A stretch of DNA of 12,913 bases from an uncultured Bacteroidales bacterium (lineage in GTDB: Bacteria; Bacteroidota; Bacteroidia; Bacteroidales; Paludibacteraceae), in assembly GCA_903929065.1 (NCBI GenBank), contig CAIYTJ010000328.1:1-12913 (forward strand), given 5' to 3'. Each line of letters begins with the position of its first letter. Position 1 is the stretch's first letter. A program made the position numbers and the translations under genes. Positions 1 to 6,599 of the stretch are shown here, in pieces. The notes below the pieces were generated by a model. It was not told where the DNA came from. It made no database searches and saw only the letters and a list, made by a program, of their open reading frames with translations.

Positions 1-13
1 AGTTTGTAACGCG

Positions 14-21
14 TACTTTTG
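14..21 (+). promoter_or_regulatory. Bacteroidota -7 promoter box for tRNA-fMet
   Basis: TACTTTTG matches the Bacteroidota -7 consensus TAnnTTTG exactly and ends 9 nt before the first base of the tRNA, which is the expected place. The -33 element would lie outside the window. Confidence 0.6.
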
Positions 22-30
22 CACCCACAT

Positions 31-102
<72 letters not shown>

Positions 103-111
103 CAGAGATAG

Positions 112-141
112 AAAATCCAGCCATATTGGTTGGATTTTTTT
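112..141 (+). terminator. Rho-independent terminator of tRNA-fMet
   Basis: A 12-bp stem (112-123 with 127-138, one G-T wobble) closes a 3-nt loop and runs into T residues up to 141. It begins 10 nt after the tRNA and so closes the tRNA transcript. Confidence 0.8.
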
Positions 142-162
142 GTTTCAGGAAAATGTATTTTC

Positions 163-220
163 AGAGCCAGGTAAATAACCTGAAGGTCTCCTGAATACTT
201 TCGGGACCGATCCCTGTTCT
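163..220 (+). pseudogene. Decayed partial copy of tRNA-fMet 3' half
   Basis: Two blocks match the upstream tRNA in the same order. Bases 175-188 match tRNA bases 64-77 at 13 of 14 positions (anticodon loop, stem and variable region), and 208-220 match 85-97 at 13 of 13 (T loop to acceptor). About 19 unrelated bases replace the 7 that separate the blocks in the intact gene. The stretch around 163-173 weakly resembles the D arm. It cannot fold as a tRNA. The likeliest origin is a scar of an earlier integration or duplication at the tRNA. Confidence 0.6.
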
Positions 221-244
221 GGATCAAGTTGAAAAGTTGGGGGG
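214..244 (+). repeat. Left terminal inverted repeat
   Basis: Pairs with 748-779 in inverted orientation. The core GGATCA...AAAGTTGGGGGG is shared with two substitutions. The outermost CTGTTCT also matches the tRNA T-arm/acceptor sequence, so the outer limit may be 214 or 221. Confidence 0.6.
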
Positions 245-277
245 ATGAAAAAGAGATTTTTTTTGTTCCGGCAAAAA

Positions 278-391
278 TTGCGTGTTTTATTCAAAAAGTT
301 GCGTGTTTTCGTCAAAAAAACTGCGTGATTGTTGCGTGTTTCGTTCAAAAAATTGCGTCTTTTCATCGAAAATTGCGTCTTTTTGCAGATT
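278..391. repeat. Six phased ~21-bp repeats (TTGCGTGTTT...CAAAAA)
   Basis: Copies of TTGCGTG/CTTT start at 278, 299, 321, 332, 353 and 373. The steps are 21, 22, 11, 21 and 20 bp, close to whole or double helical turns, and each long unit ends in a run of A. Such phasing places every motif and A-tract on one face of the helix, as in intrinsically bent DNA or an array of protein-binding iterons. It is not CRISPR, because units are contiguous with no unique spacers. Function unknown. Confidence 0.6.
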
Positions 392-747
392 TTAAAATTA
401 CAAATAGTTAGATTTCAGCTTATTATACATTTTAGTGCAAAATTCGCACGGGCTGGGCCTATTTATTTGCTGCAGATTCGCAAATTCGACACCCGTTTTG
501 CAACAAATAATATGGAATAAAGGGTGTTTCATAGTTAATTATTTTGTTATTTTTGACCATTTTCAGGACAAATATACAATTAGCAATTCAATTTTCCTAA
601 TTTTTTAGCATATTTATTTTTCTACGGTTGCTGAGGCGTGGATTTTATAAGTTATGGGTGTTATAAACGAACATCCCAGATGTAAATGGGAGAGAGGAAT
701 AAAATCTTTAGATGAGTATCTTGAGGTTTCTTTCGTTTTAGCTAGTT
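392..747. other. AT-rich non-coding interior of the TIR-bounded segment
   Basis: No gene can be supported here. The stretch is AT-rich with short imperfect inverted repeats, for example GTGC/GCAC around 434-448. A 48-codon plus-strand frame at 654-800 runs out through the right terminal repeat and has no ribosome-binding site or recognisable homology, so I do not call it. Confidence 0.4.
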
Positions 748-779
748 CCCCCCAACTTTTTAACATGATCCTGAAACAG
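748..779 (-). repeat. Right terminal inverted repeat
   Basis: Inverted counterpart of 214-244. CCCCCC at 748-753 is followed by AACTTTTTAACATGATCC (754-771) and CTGAAACAG, giving an end that reads CTGTTTCAGGATCATG on the minus strand. Confidence 0.6.
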
Positions 780-816
780 TATGGTGTGGAGGGGAAATGA
801 AAATAGGGAGGGCATA

Positions 817-843
817 GCTCTCCGCTCTGCCGCTCTCCGCTCT
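817..843. repeat. 12-bp tandem direct repeat
   Basis: GCTCTCCGCTCT occurs twice, separated by GCC. It lies between the right terminal repeat and the 3' end of the DUF3871 gene. It looks like a slippage-type simple repeat; no function can be read from it. Confidence 0.6.
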
Positions 844-943
844 CATTTTTGTGCCCATGGGGAAGGATATAGAACCAAGTATTATGAAATCAACTTTCAT
901 ACTGCTCTCATAGCTTACTGTGTAGCCCTTTTTCATGGTGGGA

Positions 944-1966
944 TTAGTTTAAGTACCAGCAATCGGATTTGTTCTGCAGGGCTAACTTTAGCTCCCTGGA
1001 GAGTGAATAAGCATTTGCGCTCCTGTCCAGGAATTGATCAATGTAGCTGCTCTTATTTGCGCCAGTAAGCAGATTGTATAATCTCCAGAGATTTATGCTT
1101 CCATCAGGATTGGAGCAGAAGCTATTATCAGCATAGTAATCCCGGCACACATTGTTGATTTGTGAATCACCCAAACCCAACTCAGGTATCATCAACTTGG
1201 ATTGCTCTGGCATATGCCGGTACATCCTTGCCCTGCCTATCAGTTGTGCAAATTGCTGTTCAGATAGTTCATACTGCTGGAATTGCCGTAGCTCTTCAGA
1301 CATTTTTACAGCATTGAAATCCTTGAGAAGCGCTAGTATGCTGTTGAATAACATATCCTGGCTCTTGACCTTTAGATTCCCAAGGAAGCCATCTGTTGAA
1401 ACGCACATGTTACAGCATACCAGGTTCTTAAAGCCGACAAAGATTTTGAAGTGCTGGTCGGAGTTCTTGCTAACAAGATTGTCCAGGTTGTAAGCTTTCA
1501 CTCCACCAATTGTAAGATTGAGCCTGCTGCCCTCAATTTCACTGCTTATAGATGGTATCTCTACTGCAAAAGCCATCCGTTCATAATACAAGGTCTTTTC
1601 ATGCTCCAGAAGGTCAATAGCGGGCTTGTTTCTGGCTTCTGGTATTCGGCCCTTGATAGCGTGGCTTAGTCGTATATTGGGCCTCAGAATCGTTTCTCCA
1701 GCATATACTTCACTAAGCGCCTGCATCGCAGCATCAATGAATTCACCGTGCGATATTACAGGTTCATTTTCCTTGACGAATACAGGAATAATGTGGTGGT
1801 TATTTATATCAAAGAGATTACCACCTATCGTGTTAGCCTCAATGAAAGGCTTACTTGAGGATATGACCTCAATCTCTTCCACCACATCTGTTATGGCTGG
1901 ACCGATTAATATTGGTTCTTTAACTGTTTGCAATTCCATTTGGACTAAAATTTGGTTGATTAACAA
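944..1966 (-). CDS. DUF3871 family protein
   Basis: 340 aa, cytoplasmic, no signal peptide. The central region matches my memory of the DUF3871 family of Bacteroidota mobile elements: KPFIEANT at 39-46, HHIIPVFVKENEPVISHGEF at 57-76, GRIPEARNKPA near 106-116, EHEKTLYYERMAF at 121-133, GGVKAYNLDNL at 154-164, INLWRLYNLLTGANKSSYID at 291-310. The length is near the usual one, so the gene looks intact. The family has no known activity. It is the last gene of the run that starts at 3949 and overlaps the end of the ATPase gene by 47 nt, or by 20 nt if translation starts at Met10 (1939). Neither start has a Shine-Dalgarno sequence. Coupled translation with the ATPase suggests a role in element replication or recombination (inference). 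Confidence 0.85.
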   Translation of the reverse strand: MLINQILVQMELQTVKEPILIGPAITDVVEEIEVISSSKPFIEANTIGGNLFDINNHHIIPVFVKENEPVISHGEFIDAAMQALSEVYAGETILRPNIRLSHAIKGRIPEARNKPAIDLLEHEKTLYYERMAFAVEIPSISSEIEGSRLNLTIGGVKAYNLDNLVSKNSDQHFKIFVGFKNLVCCNMCVSTDGFLGNLKVKSQDMLFNSILALLKDFNAVKMSEELRQFQQYELSEQQFAQLIGRARMYRHMPEQSKLMIPELGLGDSQINNVCRDYYADNSFCSNPDGSINLWRLYNLLTGANKSSYIDQFLDRSANAYSLSRELKLALQNKSDCWYLN

Positions 1967-2792
1967 TGATTGATTTTAATTGTTCGTTTCTCGTAGCGAA
2001 TTCATGGTTGAGGACTTGCTGGTACTGAGGATGGGCAAAGTATACGGCGTTCAGTTCTTTGGTAGATCCGCAGGCTCGTATCTTCTGTTGTACTTCCTCA
2101 TAAGTTACCATTGCCAGTGCATCAATGCCCAGGTTGCACCATTCAAGCAAAGACTGGCCGGTCTGAACTGTTGGCACGAATTCAGGTTTGCATTCAAACA
2201 AGCTGGTTCTGTCTTTGGAGGATTTAACACGATGTAGCATGTCGAGTTCCAGTACTACAGTGAATTCATATTCCAGATTCTCACGCTGAACACCTTTCAT
2301 GCCGACTTTCTCTGGCACTTGTTTGCCGTTCTTCTCAGATAAAACATAATCTGTCTTACTCCGGATTGTACAGATAAAATGTGCATTAGATTGGAGGACC
2401 TTATTGACGAATTGTTCATGCCTGGGTGTAACCTTTGCCCAATTGGTGAAGCTGTTGCCGGGCAGTGATGAATGATAATCCAAAAGGTAGTCCCACTCAT
2501 GTGAAGTGCTGTCAATAATGATTACTTCCATGCCAGCTTCGAGGCAAATAGATATTCCTTCACAATACCGCTCTGGGCTATATGGTGGCTCCAGTGAGAG
2601 CGTTTTGTATGCTCCCAGGTCAGCATATAGGTCAGCGCTGTTATTCTCGGTATCTATCACTGCTATTTTGCTCCAGTTGCCACATAGACCATAGGCAATG
2701 AGCAAGGCACTCTTCGTCTTTCCTGAGCCAGATGGACCTTGAAGACCTAATTTTAGTTTAGCCTTCTTTCGAGAGGCTTGTTGTAGTTGCAT
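1920..2792 (-). CDS. AAA_24-type (RecA-like) P-loop ATPase of phage/mobile-element origin
   Basis: 290 aa, soluble. Walker A is GPSGSGKT at 19-26, followed by an acidic DTE at 47-49 where RecA-like ATPases carry a catalytic acid. Walker B is VIIID at 90-94 followed by STSHEW. This layout fits the phage nucleotide-binding AAA_24 group, which includes Sak4-like proteins that help single-strand DNA annealing or recombination. The C-terminal ~60 residues are less conserved and end in a tail overlapping the DUF3871 start. It sits between a small unknown protein (35 nt upstream) and DUF3871 (overlapping), consistent with a DNA replication or recombination cassette. ATP binding is well supported; the exact DNA role is inference from the family. 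Confidence 0.8.
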   Translation of the reverse strand: MQLQQASRKKAKLKLGLQGPSGSGKTKSALLIAYGLCGNWSKIAVIDTENNSADLYADLGAYKTLSLEPPYSPERYCEGISICLEAGMEVIIIDSTSHEWDYLLDYHSSLPGNSFTNWAKVTPRHEQFVNKVLQSNAHFICTIRSKTDYVLSEKNGKQVPEKVGMKGVQRENLEYEFTVVLELDMLHRVKSSKDRTSLFECKPEFVPTVQTGQSLLEWCNLGIDALAMVTYEEVQQKIRACGSTKELNAVYFAHPQYQQVLNHEFATRNEQLKSIIVNQPNFSPNGIANS

Positions 2793-2827
2793 AAAGGTTG
2801 CTTTTGATGTTAGGAAATGTTGTTGAC

Positions 2828-3187
2828 TCAGTTACGCGTGTATTCAACAATACCAACAGGCAGCTCGCTCTTCTTCAGCTTAGGGGCTGGTGTTTCGTCA
2901 GGTACGTAATCCCAACTGTAAGAGAGCGTAACAATCTCACCCGTTTCAGGTATTTCATAATCGTAAGCGTCGCAGGGTTTCCTTACAATCTTACCTGGCA
3001 TCTGAGAGCCAACCATTCGTAGTGCCGTTGCTTCATCGAATGTTGAGAAGATGTTACAACGTCTCGCGGTTGCGTAAAACCTGCCTGTGTTCTGGCTTTG
3101 AACCAGTTCTAGATCACCTTCCAGCTGAAGCGTGACATAGTTTCCCTTTTCCCCATTCCTGAGGAAGTAATCTTTTACAATAACCAT
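2828..3187 (-). CDS. Hypothetical protein of the mobile-element core
   Basis: 119 aa, acidic and soluble, no signal peptide or membrane segment, not recognised with certainty. The first ~65 residues look beta-rich with alternating hydrophobic positions (NYVTLQLEGDLELVQS, TGRFYATARRCNIFSTFDE). The C-terminal third is proline- and acid-rich (VPDETPAPKLKKSELP). A small beta-barrel core with an acidic tail beside a RecA-like ATPase would fit a single-stranded-DNA-binding protein, but this is only a guess from context and composition. The gene is 35 nt upstream of the ATPase and follows a 208-bp non-coding gap after the truncated primase-like gene. Confidence 0.7.
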   Translation of the reverse strand: MVIVKDYFLRNGEKGNYVTLQLEGDLELVQSQNTGRFYATARRCNIFSTFDEATALRMVGSQMPGKIVRKPCDAYDYEIPETGEIVTLSYSWDYVPDETPAPKLKKSELPVGIVEYTRN

Positions 3188-3395
3188 TTTGATTGGTTTT
3201 AAAATGTGAACAATGAAATGATTACCACCCGGAATGGATGGCAGTCAGTAAATCGTACCGGGGGTCATTGTCGACTGTCAGCAGATGGGGGGTACATAAA
3301 AAGGATTTCCAATTTTGAAAATTTCCTATCACTTAAAAACTGGAAACTTTTTTTGAAAGTATGGTTTGGTGGTTCTTCGTTGGTATCTTTTTGGA
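3188..3395. other. Non-coding gap at the broken end of the primase-like gene
   Basis: About 208 bp with no supported gene on either strand. The core-module genes on both sides are otherwise close-packed, so this gap, directly after the premature end of the primase-like reading frame, probably marks a deletion or rearrangement junction. I found no continuation of the primase sequence in any minus frame. Confidence 0.4.
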
Positions 3396-3659
3396 TTAGA
3401 TATAAATAAAATCGTGATTGCGACATAGCCCCCAATTATTAAGTTTTGCAACCTTTAAAATTTCATCGGCGCAGATGACAAAATAATGTTCTGGTTGGAG
3501 CTTTTCTTTCTCATCAAGTAGTCCTGCAATATTTCTAAAATTCACCCATTTTATTTGTTTCAATAACATCGAGAGTATTTCATTATGCTTTGTATCGCTA
3601 CCTAACCTTGACTTGGTTTCAGCCTCTATCTTTGGCGCTTCAATTGCAATTACTGTCAT
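3396..3659 (-). pseudogene. N-terminal fragment of a primase/helicase-like mobile-element protein
   Basis: 87 aa. The segment EHYFVICADEILKVAKLNNW followed by GLCRNHDFIYI resembles the N-terminal part of a large primase/helicase-type replication protein of Bacteroidota integrative elements, where the chain would continue with an aromatic-rich stretch for several hundred residues. Here a TAA follows FIYI immediately and no homologous continuation is visible, so the gene looks truncated. Its ATG overlaps the stop codon of the upstream excisionase-like gene (ATGA), the normal coupled arrangement. If it is expressed, the product would lack all catalytic domains. The alternative is an intact small protein of unknown function. 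The assignment rests on memory of the family. Confidence 0.5.
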
Positions 3660-3949
3660 GGCCTACCAGTTTTAAGGGTTACATAATTTGCTGCCTCAAT
3701 CTTGATTTCAGCCAGTGTTTTGATTGGCTTACCTAATAGCCATGCCTGTACCTGCACCCGATCAAAGAACAGGTGTTTGCCCAGTGGCTTGCTGTGTGGA
3801 ATTATCCCGGCACTGGTAAGCTTGTATAGGTAGGACTTTGAAAAGCCTGTGAATAGGACTGTTTCATCCAATGTAAGTACCTCTTTTGAGGCTATCTGAT
3901 TATTTAAAATCTCTTTGAGCTGTTGCTCAATAATGTTTAATGTGTCCAT
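3656..3949 (-). CDS. Excisionase-like helix-turn-helix DNA-binding protein
   Basis: 97 aa. Residues 25-72 (LTLDETVLFTGFSKSYLYKL ... KHLFFDRVQVQAWL) have the form of the HTH_17/MerR-like excisionase family: a helix-turn-helix followed by a wing that ends with FDR and an aliphatic-Trp helix. Such proteins bind DNA as recombination directionality factors or as regulators of the element core. It is the first gene of the minus-strand core module and overlaps the next gene by 4 nt. A GC-rich perfect palindrome (3980-3997) lies 31 nt upstream of its start and is a plausible binding site for it or for another regulator. The N-terminal ~24 residues form a likely helix. Confidence 0.8.
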   Translation of the reverse strand: MDTLNIIEQQLKEILNNQIASKEVLTLDETVLFTGFSKSYLYKLTSAGIIPHSKPLGKHLFFDRVQVQAWLLGKPIKTLAEIKIEAANYVTLKTGRP

Positions 3950-3979
3950 TTTTTAGAACATTTAAATTGTTGTAAAATG

Positions 3980-3997
3980 GACACCGGCGCCGGTGTC
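3980..3997. promoter_or_regulatory. 18-bp perfect palindrome, candidate operator or origin element
   Basis: GACACCGGCGCCGGTGTC is identical to its own reverse complement and stands out as a GC-rich block in AT-rich surroundings. It lies between the excisionase-like start at 3949 and a weak -7-like box (AACCTTTG on the minus strand, 4023-4030), so a bound protein could control the core module. A second inverted repeat, TGTGA-TT-TCACA, is at 4003-4014. Confidence 0.5.
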
Positions 3998-4116
3998 ATC
4001 AATGTGATTTCACACTGACGCACAAAGGTTCAGATAGATTTGTAAACAAGGGAAATTAAGAATAAGGGAACACTAAGATTTCTTAGTATTCTTTTTAAAA
4101 ACTCGCTACAAAACAC

Positions 4117-4879
4117 TTATTTTTTAAATATTTCATCAATTCTTTCATACTCCTTTGGTGTTGGAGATTTTGCTTTTGCCACGTCAAGATTGTTAGCAGT
4201 AATTATTGTTCCATGCTTACTAAAAAACATTTCTGATTTACCTATAATTCTAAATAATGGTTTACTGAATTTTCCAGTTAATTTATCATTGAAAAACTCT
4301 TTCAATTTAGTAATTACATATGCAAACTGCGTTACCTCACAATACAACGTAATATGCTTATTTAGTGCTTTAATATCTTTTGTTGTAAGTATAGATTGGA
4401 ATTTTATCGGTCCATATTGGTATGACTTGCCAAGGATATTCTGCATCGTCTTCCCATTGATCAAAATTCTTATCGAAACGAAAAGTAAACTCATTTGATA
4501 AAATATGTACCTCTTCTGAAGTGCCAAATACTGATTTAAACCCAATTCCTTTATAACCAGTTTTTTCAATATCTGCATCCTTTTTACTGATCCGACTTCC
4601 AACACTAGAAATACCTTTTACGTCATCCACTGTAAAATGGCTGCCGTTATGAGAGAAAATGAGATAGTCATCCAAAAGCTTAAATTCAACTTCAACCCCA
4701 TTATTGTTTGTTTCTGAAGGAGAATCATCGGCATTCTGTAACAGCTCAAATACAAATCGGTTTACATCGCCGAAAACAGTTTTTGACAAAACATCTAATG
4801 CCCTCGCAAGGTCTTGTGAGTTGCTATCCCTTTTAGCTTTATCCGAATATATATTTTCAATAAAAGCTTTTGGATTCAT
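4117..4879 (-). pseudogene. Sacsin-like GHKL ATPase, frameshifted and truncated
   Basis: The first ~160 codons (from 4879) encode the N-terminal ATP-binding domain seen in sacsin-like proteins: ELLQNADD at 45-52 is the ATP/Mg N-box, HNGSHFT at 77-83 the G1-type loop, GYKGIGFKSVF at 108-118 the glycine lid. After PIWTDKIP (about position 4397) the frame runs to a stop at 4370. The adjacent frame, shifted by one base, continues for about 92 codons (TTKDIKALNKHITLYCEV and on) to 4117. A single indel near 4396 would join them into about 260 aa, far shorter than usual for this family (typically over 1,000 aa), so the C-terminal part is also lost. Sacsin-type ATPases in bacteria often sit near restriction or defence genes; a defence role for the ancestor is inference. 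Confidence 0.75.
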
Positions 4880-5080
4880 TTGACCTGCAATTTTAACGTA
4901 TGAAAATAGAGAAATTTACATTAATGGCTTGCGAATATTTTTAAACCATTTCTGAAAAACATGGAGGAATGGATATTGTTTTAAAATTGCAAAAGATGAC
5001 TTGAGGACATTGCAATTTAATAGCACCCAAAAAACAAAAGTAAAAATTGGCCGGTTTTATGTGCAAATTATGCGCAAATG

Positions 5081-5118
5081 AAAAAAGGGTTCCAGAAGTA
5101 AAACCTCTGAAACCCTTT
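5081..5118 (-). terminator. Hairpin with T-run, probable terminator of the exported operon
   Basis: AAAGGGTT.CAGA at 5084-5096 pairs with TCTG.AACCCTTT at 5106-5118 (12 pairs, one C/A mismatch, 9-nt loop). Read on the minus strand the stem ends in CCCTTTTTT, a typical Rho-independent tail. It lies about 300 nt after the last gene of the operon, which is far for a terminator; an attachment-site role is also possible. Confidence 0.5.
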
Positions 5119-5258
5119 CCTGTGGCTGTGGGAGCACACGGACTACTAAATATAATATACGATTAACCGCAATCGAACAGGAGTGAAAACAGGAAAGCGT
5201 TTGATAAAGATTACATTGTTCCATCATCTTCTATTCTTTTCACTCTTTAACTAAAAAT

Positions 5259-5278
5259 CTGCCACCTTTTCTGCCACC
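5259..5278. repeat. Short direct repeat CTGCCACC x2
   Basis: Two identical 8-mers separated by TTTT (12-bp period). Short direct repeats near an element end can be arm-type sites of a tyrosine integrase; there is no integrase here to test this. Confidence 0.35.
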
Positions 5279-5421
5279 ACCCCTGATTTCTAGTAAAAAT
5301 AAAGATTGTTTCATTCCTGTAAGGCAAGCTCCTGAGTCGAAGAAAAATGATTTAATAAGACAAATTGGAACTGTCAAATCACCATCTTTCAGCTCCACCT
5401 ATTGTCAACTTAATTATTAGA

Positions 5422-6594
5422 TTACCACCAACCACGAACATTATATACTACTCTCGGTTGATTAGTAGCATAGGCGACACCTACTTCACGTGCCGCCTGT
5501 ATTGTCATTTTACTTATTTCAGTGTCCTCTTTGTGCTGCTGTTTTGCGAACTCTGCATTATCTTTTTGCTGCTGTTTTGCGAACTCTTCATTATCTTTTT
5601 GTTCTTGAACTTTAAAATCCCATTCCTTTTTATCTTTTTCTTTTACCCACAAGTTTACTTCATCTATTAATTTTATTGCATCTCCGTGACAAGATGAATT
5701 GTAAGGAATATCCTTAAGTGCGTTACTGGTAGCATCAATATCTTTTGCAGCCCAAGCACCTTTTGCTTTACCCAAAGCTACAGAGCATTTACGATTACTT
5801 ATTTCAGTTAGCAGTGCTTTTACTTCCGTATAACAGGGTAAATCAGGCAATATTTTTGATAAATTATCAGCAGCAGCATTATAATTCTCTTGACTTAACA
5901 GTGTCTTGGATTTTTGAATAGCTTCGCTACATTCTCTATTCATCTTGCCATTATAAATTTCCACAGCCATGCTTATGCATTTGTCATGACATTCTTTACA
6001 AACATCCGGAACATCAACGAGTTTAGAAATAGCTGCATCAAATTGATTTTGTGAAAGAAGACCCTTTGATTCATTAATAATATAATCACACTTGTTTTTA
6101 TAATAATCAATTATTTTATTTTTACCTTCATTAATAAAACTCTGATATTGAGGATCATTTGTGTTTAGATTTTTTAAAGCAGAAATATATGCTTTTGTTT
6201 CATTTTCACCTACACCTTTTAATGTAACAGAATGACTTGAAAATTTAATCCCATCTATTGCATCACCGATAAATAATGTAATTTCAAGAGTAAATGCTTG
6301 CATTGGTGGAGCCGTAGCTGTAATATCTTTAGTCATTACAACAATATTAGCAGTAATAATGAATCTCGAATTTATTCCACCTCCCATACCATTATTTGTC
6401 ACTATTTGATTCAACTTATTCTCGAGTAAATTACGGGCGGCATCTGGCATTTGCTCAATTTGGTCTGGCACATAAGCTGACAAACAAATTTTAGAAACAT
6501 CACTAATGCCGTAAGATTTTTGTGTAAAAAACAGAGCTATTGCTAAAATTAAAATCTTACCATATCTGAAATTATAATTGATTTTCATAAACAT
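5422..6594 (-). CDS. Exported Cys-rich repeat protein with C-terminal coiled coil (operon gene 5)
   Basis: 390 aa. Residues 1-29 are a signal peptide (basic start, ILILAIALFF core, likely cut after SYG). Residues ~36-165 form an alpha/beta domain (SRFIITANIVVMTKD, LEITLFIGDAIDG, TLKGVGENETKAYISALKNL) resembling the CsgG/LpoB pattern of a strand-rich domain with a C-terminal Ala-rich helix. Residues 169-310 hold three helical-hairpin, TPR-like repeats starting at C169, C222 and C270, each with a second Cys 30-32 residues on (C199, C254, C302), suggesting repeated disulfides in the periplasm. Residues ~318-365 are a charged coiled coil including a tandem 11-residue repeat. I recall similar Bacteroides proteins of unknown function. 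Start at 6594 or Met3 (6588). It begins 5 nt after the DUF6175 gene. Confidence 0.85.
   Translation of the reverse strand: MFMKINYNFRYGKILILAIALFFTQKSYGISDVSKICLSAYVPDQIEQMPDAARNLLENKLNQIVTNNGMGGGINSRFIITANIVVMTKDITATAPPMQAFTLEITLFIGDAIDGIKFSSHSVTLKGVGENETKAYISALKNLNTNDPQYQSFINEGKNKIIDYYKNKCDYIINESKGLLSQNQFDAAISKLVDVPDVCKECHDKCISMAVEIYNGKMNRECSEAIQKSKTLLSQENYNAAADNLSKILPDLPCYTEVKALLTEISNRKCSVALGKAKGAWAAKDIDATSNALKDIPYNSSCHGDAIKLIDEVNLWVKEKDKKEWDFKVQEQKDNEEFAKQQQKDNAEFAKQQHKEDTEISKMTIQAAREVGVAYATNQPRVVYNVRGWW
5534..5599. repeat. 33-bp tandem repeat inside operon gene 5
   Basis: Two adjacent 33-bp units (5534-5566, 5567-5599) differ at one base. They encode the duplicated 11-residue unit ending EFAKQQ in the coiled coil. 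Near-identity shows a recent duplication that keeps the frame. Confidence 0.85.
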
Positions 6595-6599
6595 GCGTT

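Larger units (their letters stand above)
214..779. mobile_element. Terminal-inverted-repeat-bounded non-coding segment (MITE-like or IS remnant)
   Basis: The ends form an imperfect inverted repeat. Positions 221-244 and the reverse complement of 748-771 agree at 22 of 24 bases, both beginning GGATCA and ending AAAGTTGGGGGG, and similarity continues outward to CTGTT at 214 and 779. The roughly 565-bp interior contains no convincing gene and no transposase. It holds the phased repeats at 278-391 and AT-rich sequence. I saw no target-site duplication, and the left end overlaps the tRNA remnant, so the exact outer border is uncertain. It could be a non-autonomous transposable element or the husk of an insertion sequence; I cannot assign an IS family. 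Confidence 0.45.
4880..5421. other. Intergenic region with hairpin and direct repeats
   Basis: 542 bp without a supportable gene. It contains the hairpin at 5084-5118, the block CTGTGGCTGTGGGAGCACAC at 5119-5138, and two copies of CTGCCACC at 5259-5266 and 5271-5278. It separates the eroded pseudogene and core module from the exported-protein operon, so it may be an old element boundary. A 24-codon minus-strand frame at 5240-5314 is not called. Confidence 0.4.

Noticed and set aside
145..366. Minus-strand 73-codon frame with TRNFLN-type repeats
   Set aside because: It is the translation of the phased repeats and then runs into the terminal repeat and tRNA remnant; no start signal or family.
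278..391. CRISPR-like array
   Set aside because: Repeat units are contiguous, vary in sequence and have no unique spacers; no cas genes.
654..800. Plus-strand 48-aa frame (MGVINEHPRCKWERGI...)
   Set aside because: Reads plausibly as protein but crosses the right terminal repeat, has no start context and no family; not strong enough to call.
781..1068. Plus-strand 95-aa frame
   Set aside because: Antisense to the 3' end of the DUF3871 gene plus the simple repeat; no homology seen.
5240..5314. Minus-strand 24-codon frame (MKQSLFLLEIRGGGRKGG...)
   Set aside because: Gly/Arg-rich peptide arises from the CTGCCACC repeat; too short and without context.
5365..5670. Plus-strand hydrophobic frame resembling a membrane protein
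   Set aside because: It is the antisense shadow of the lysine/glutamine-rich coiled coil of operon gene 5.
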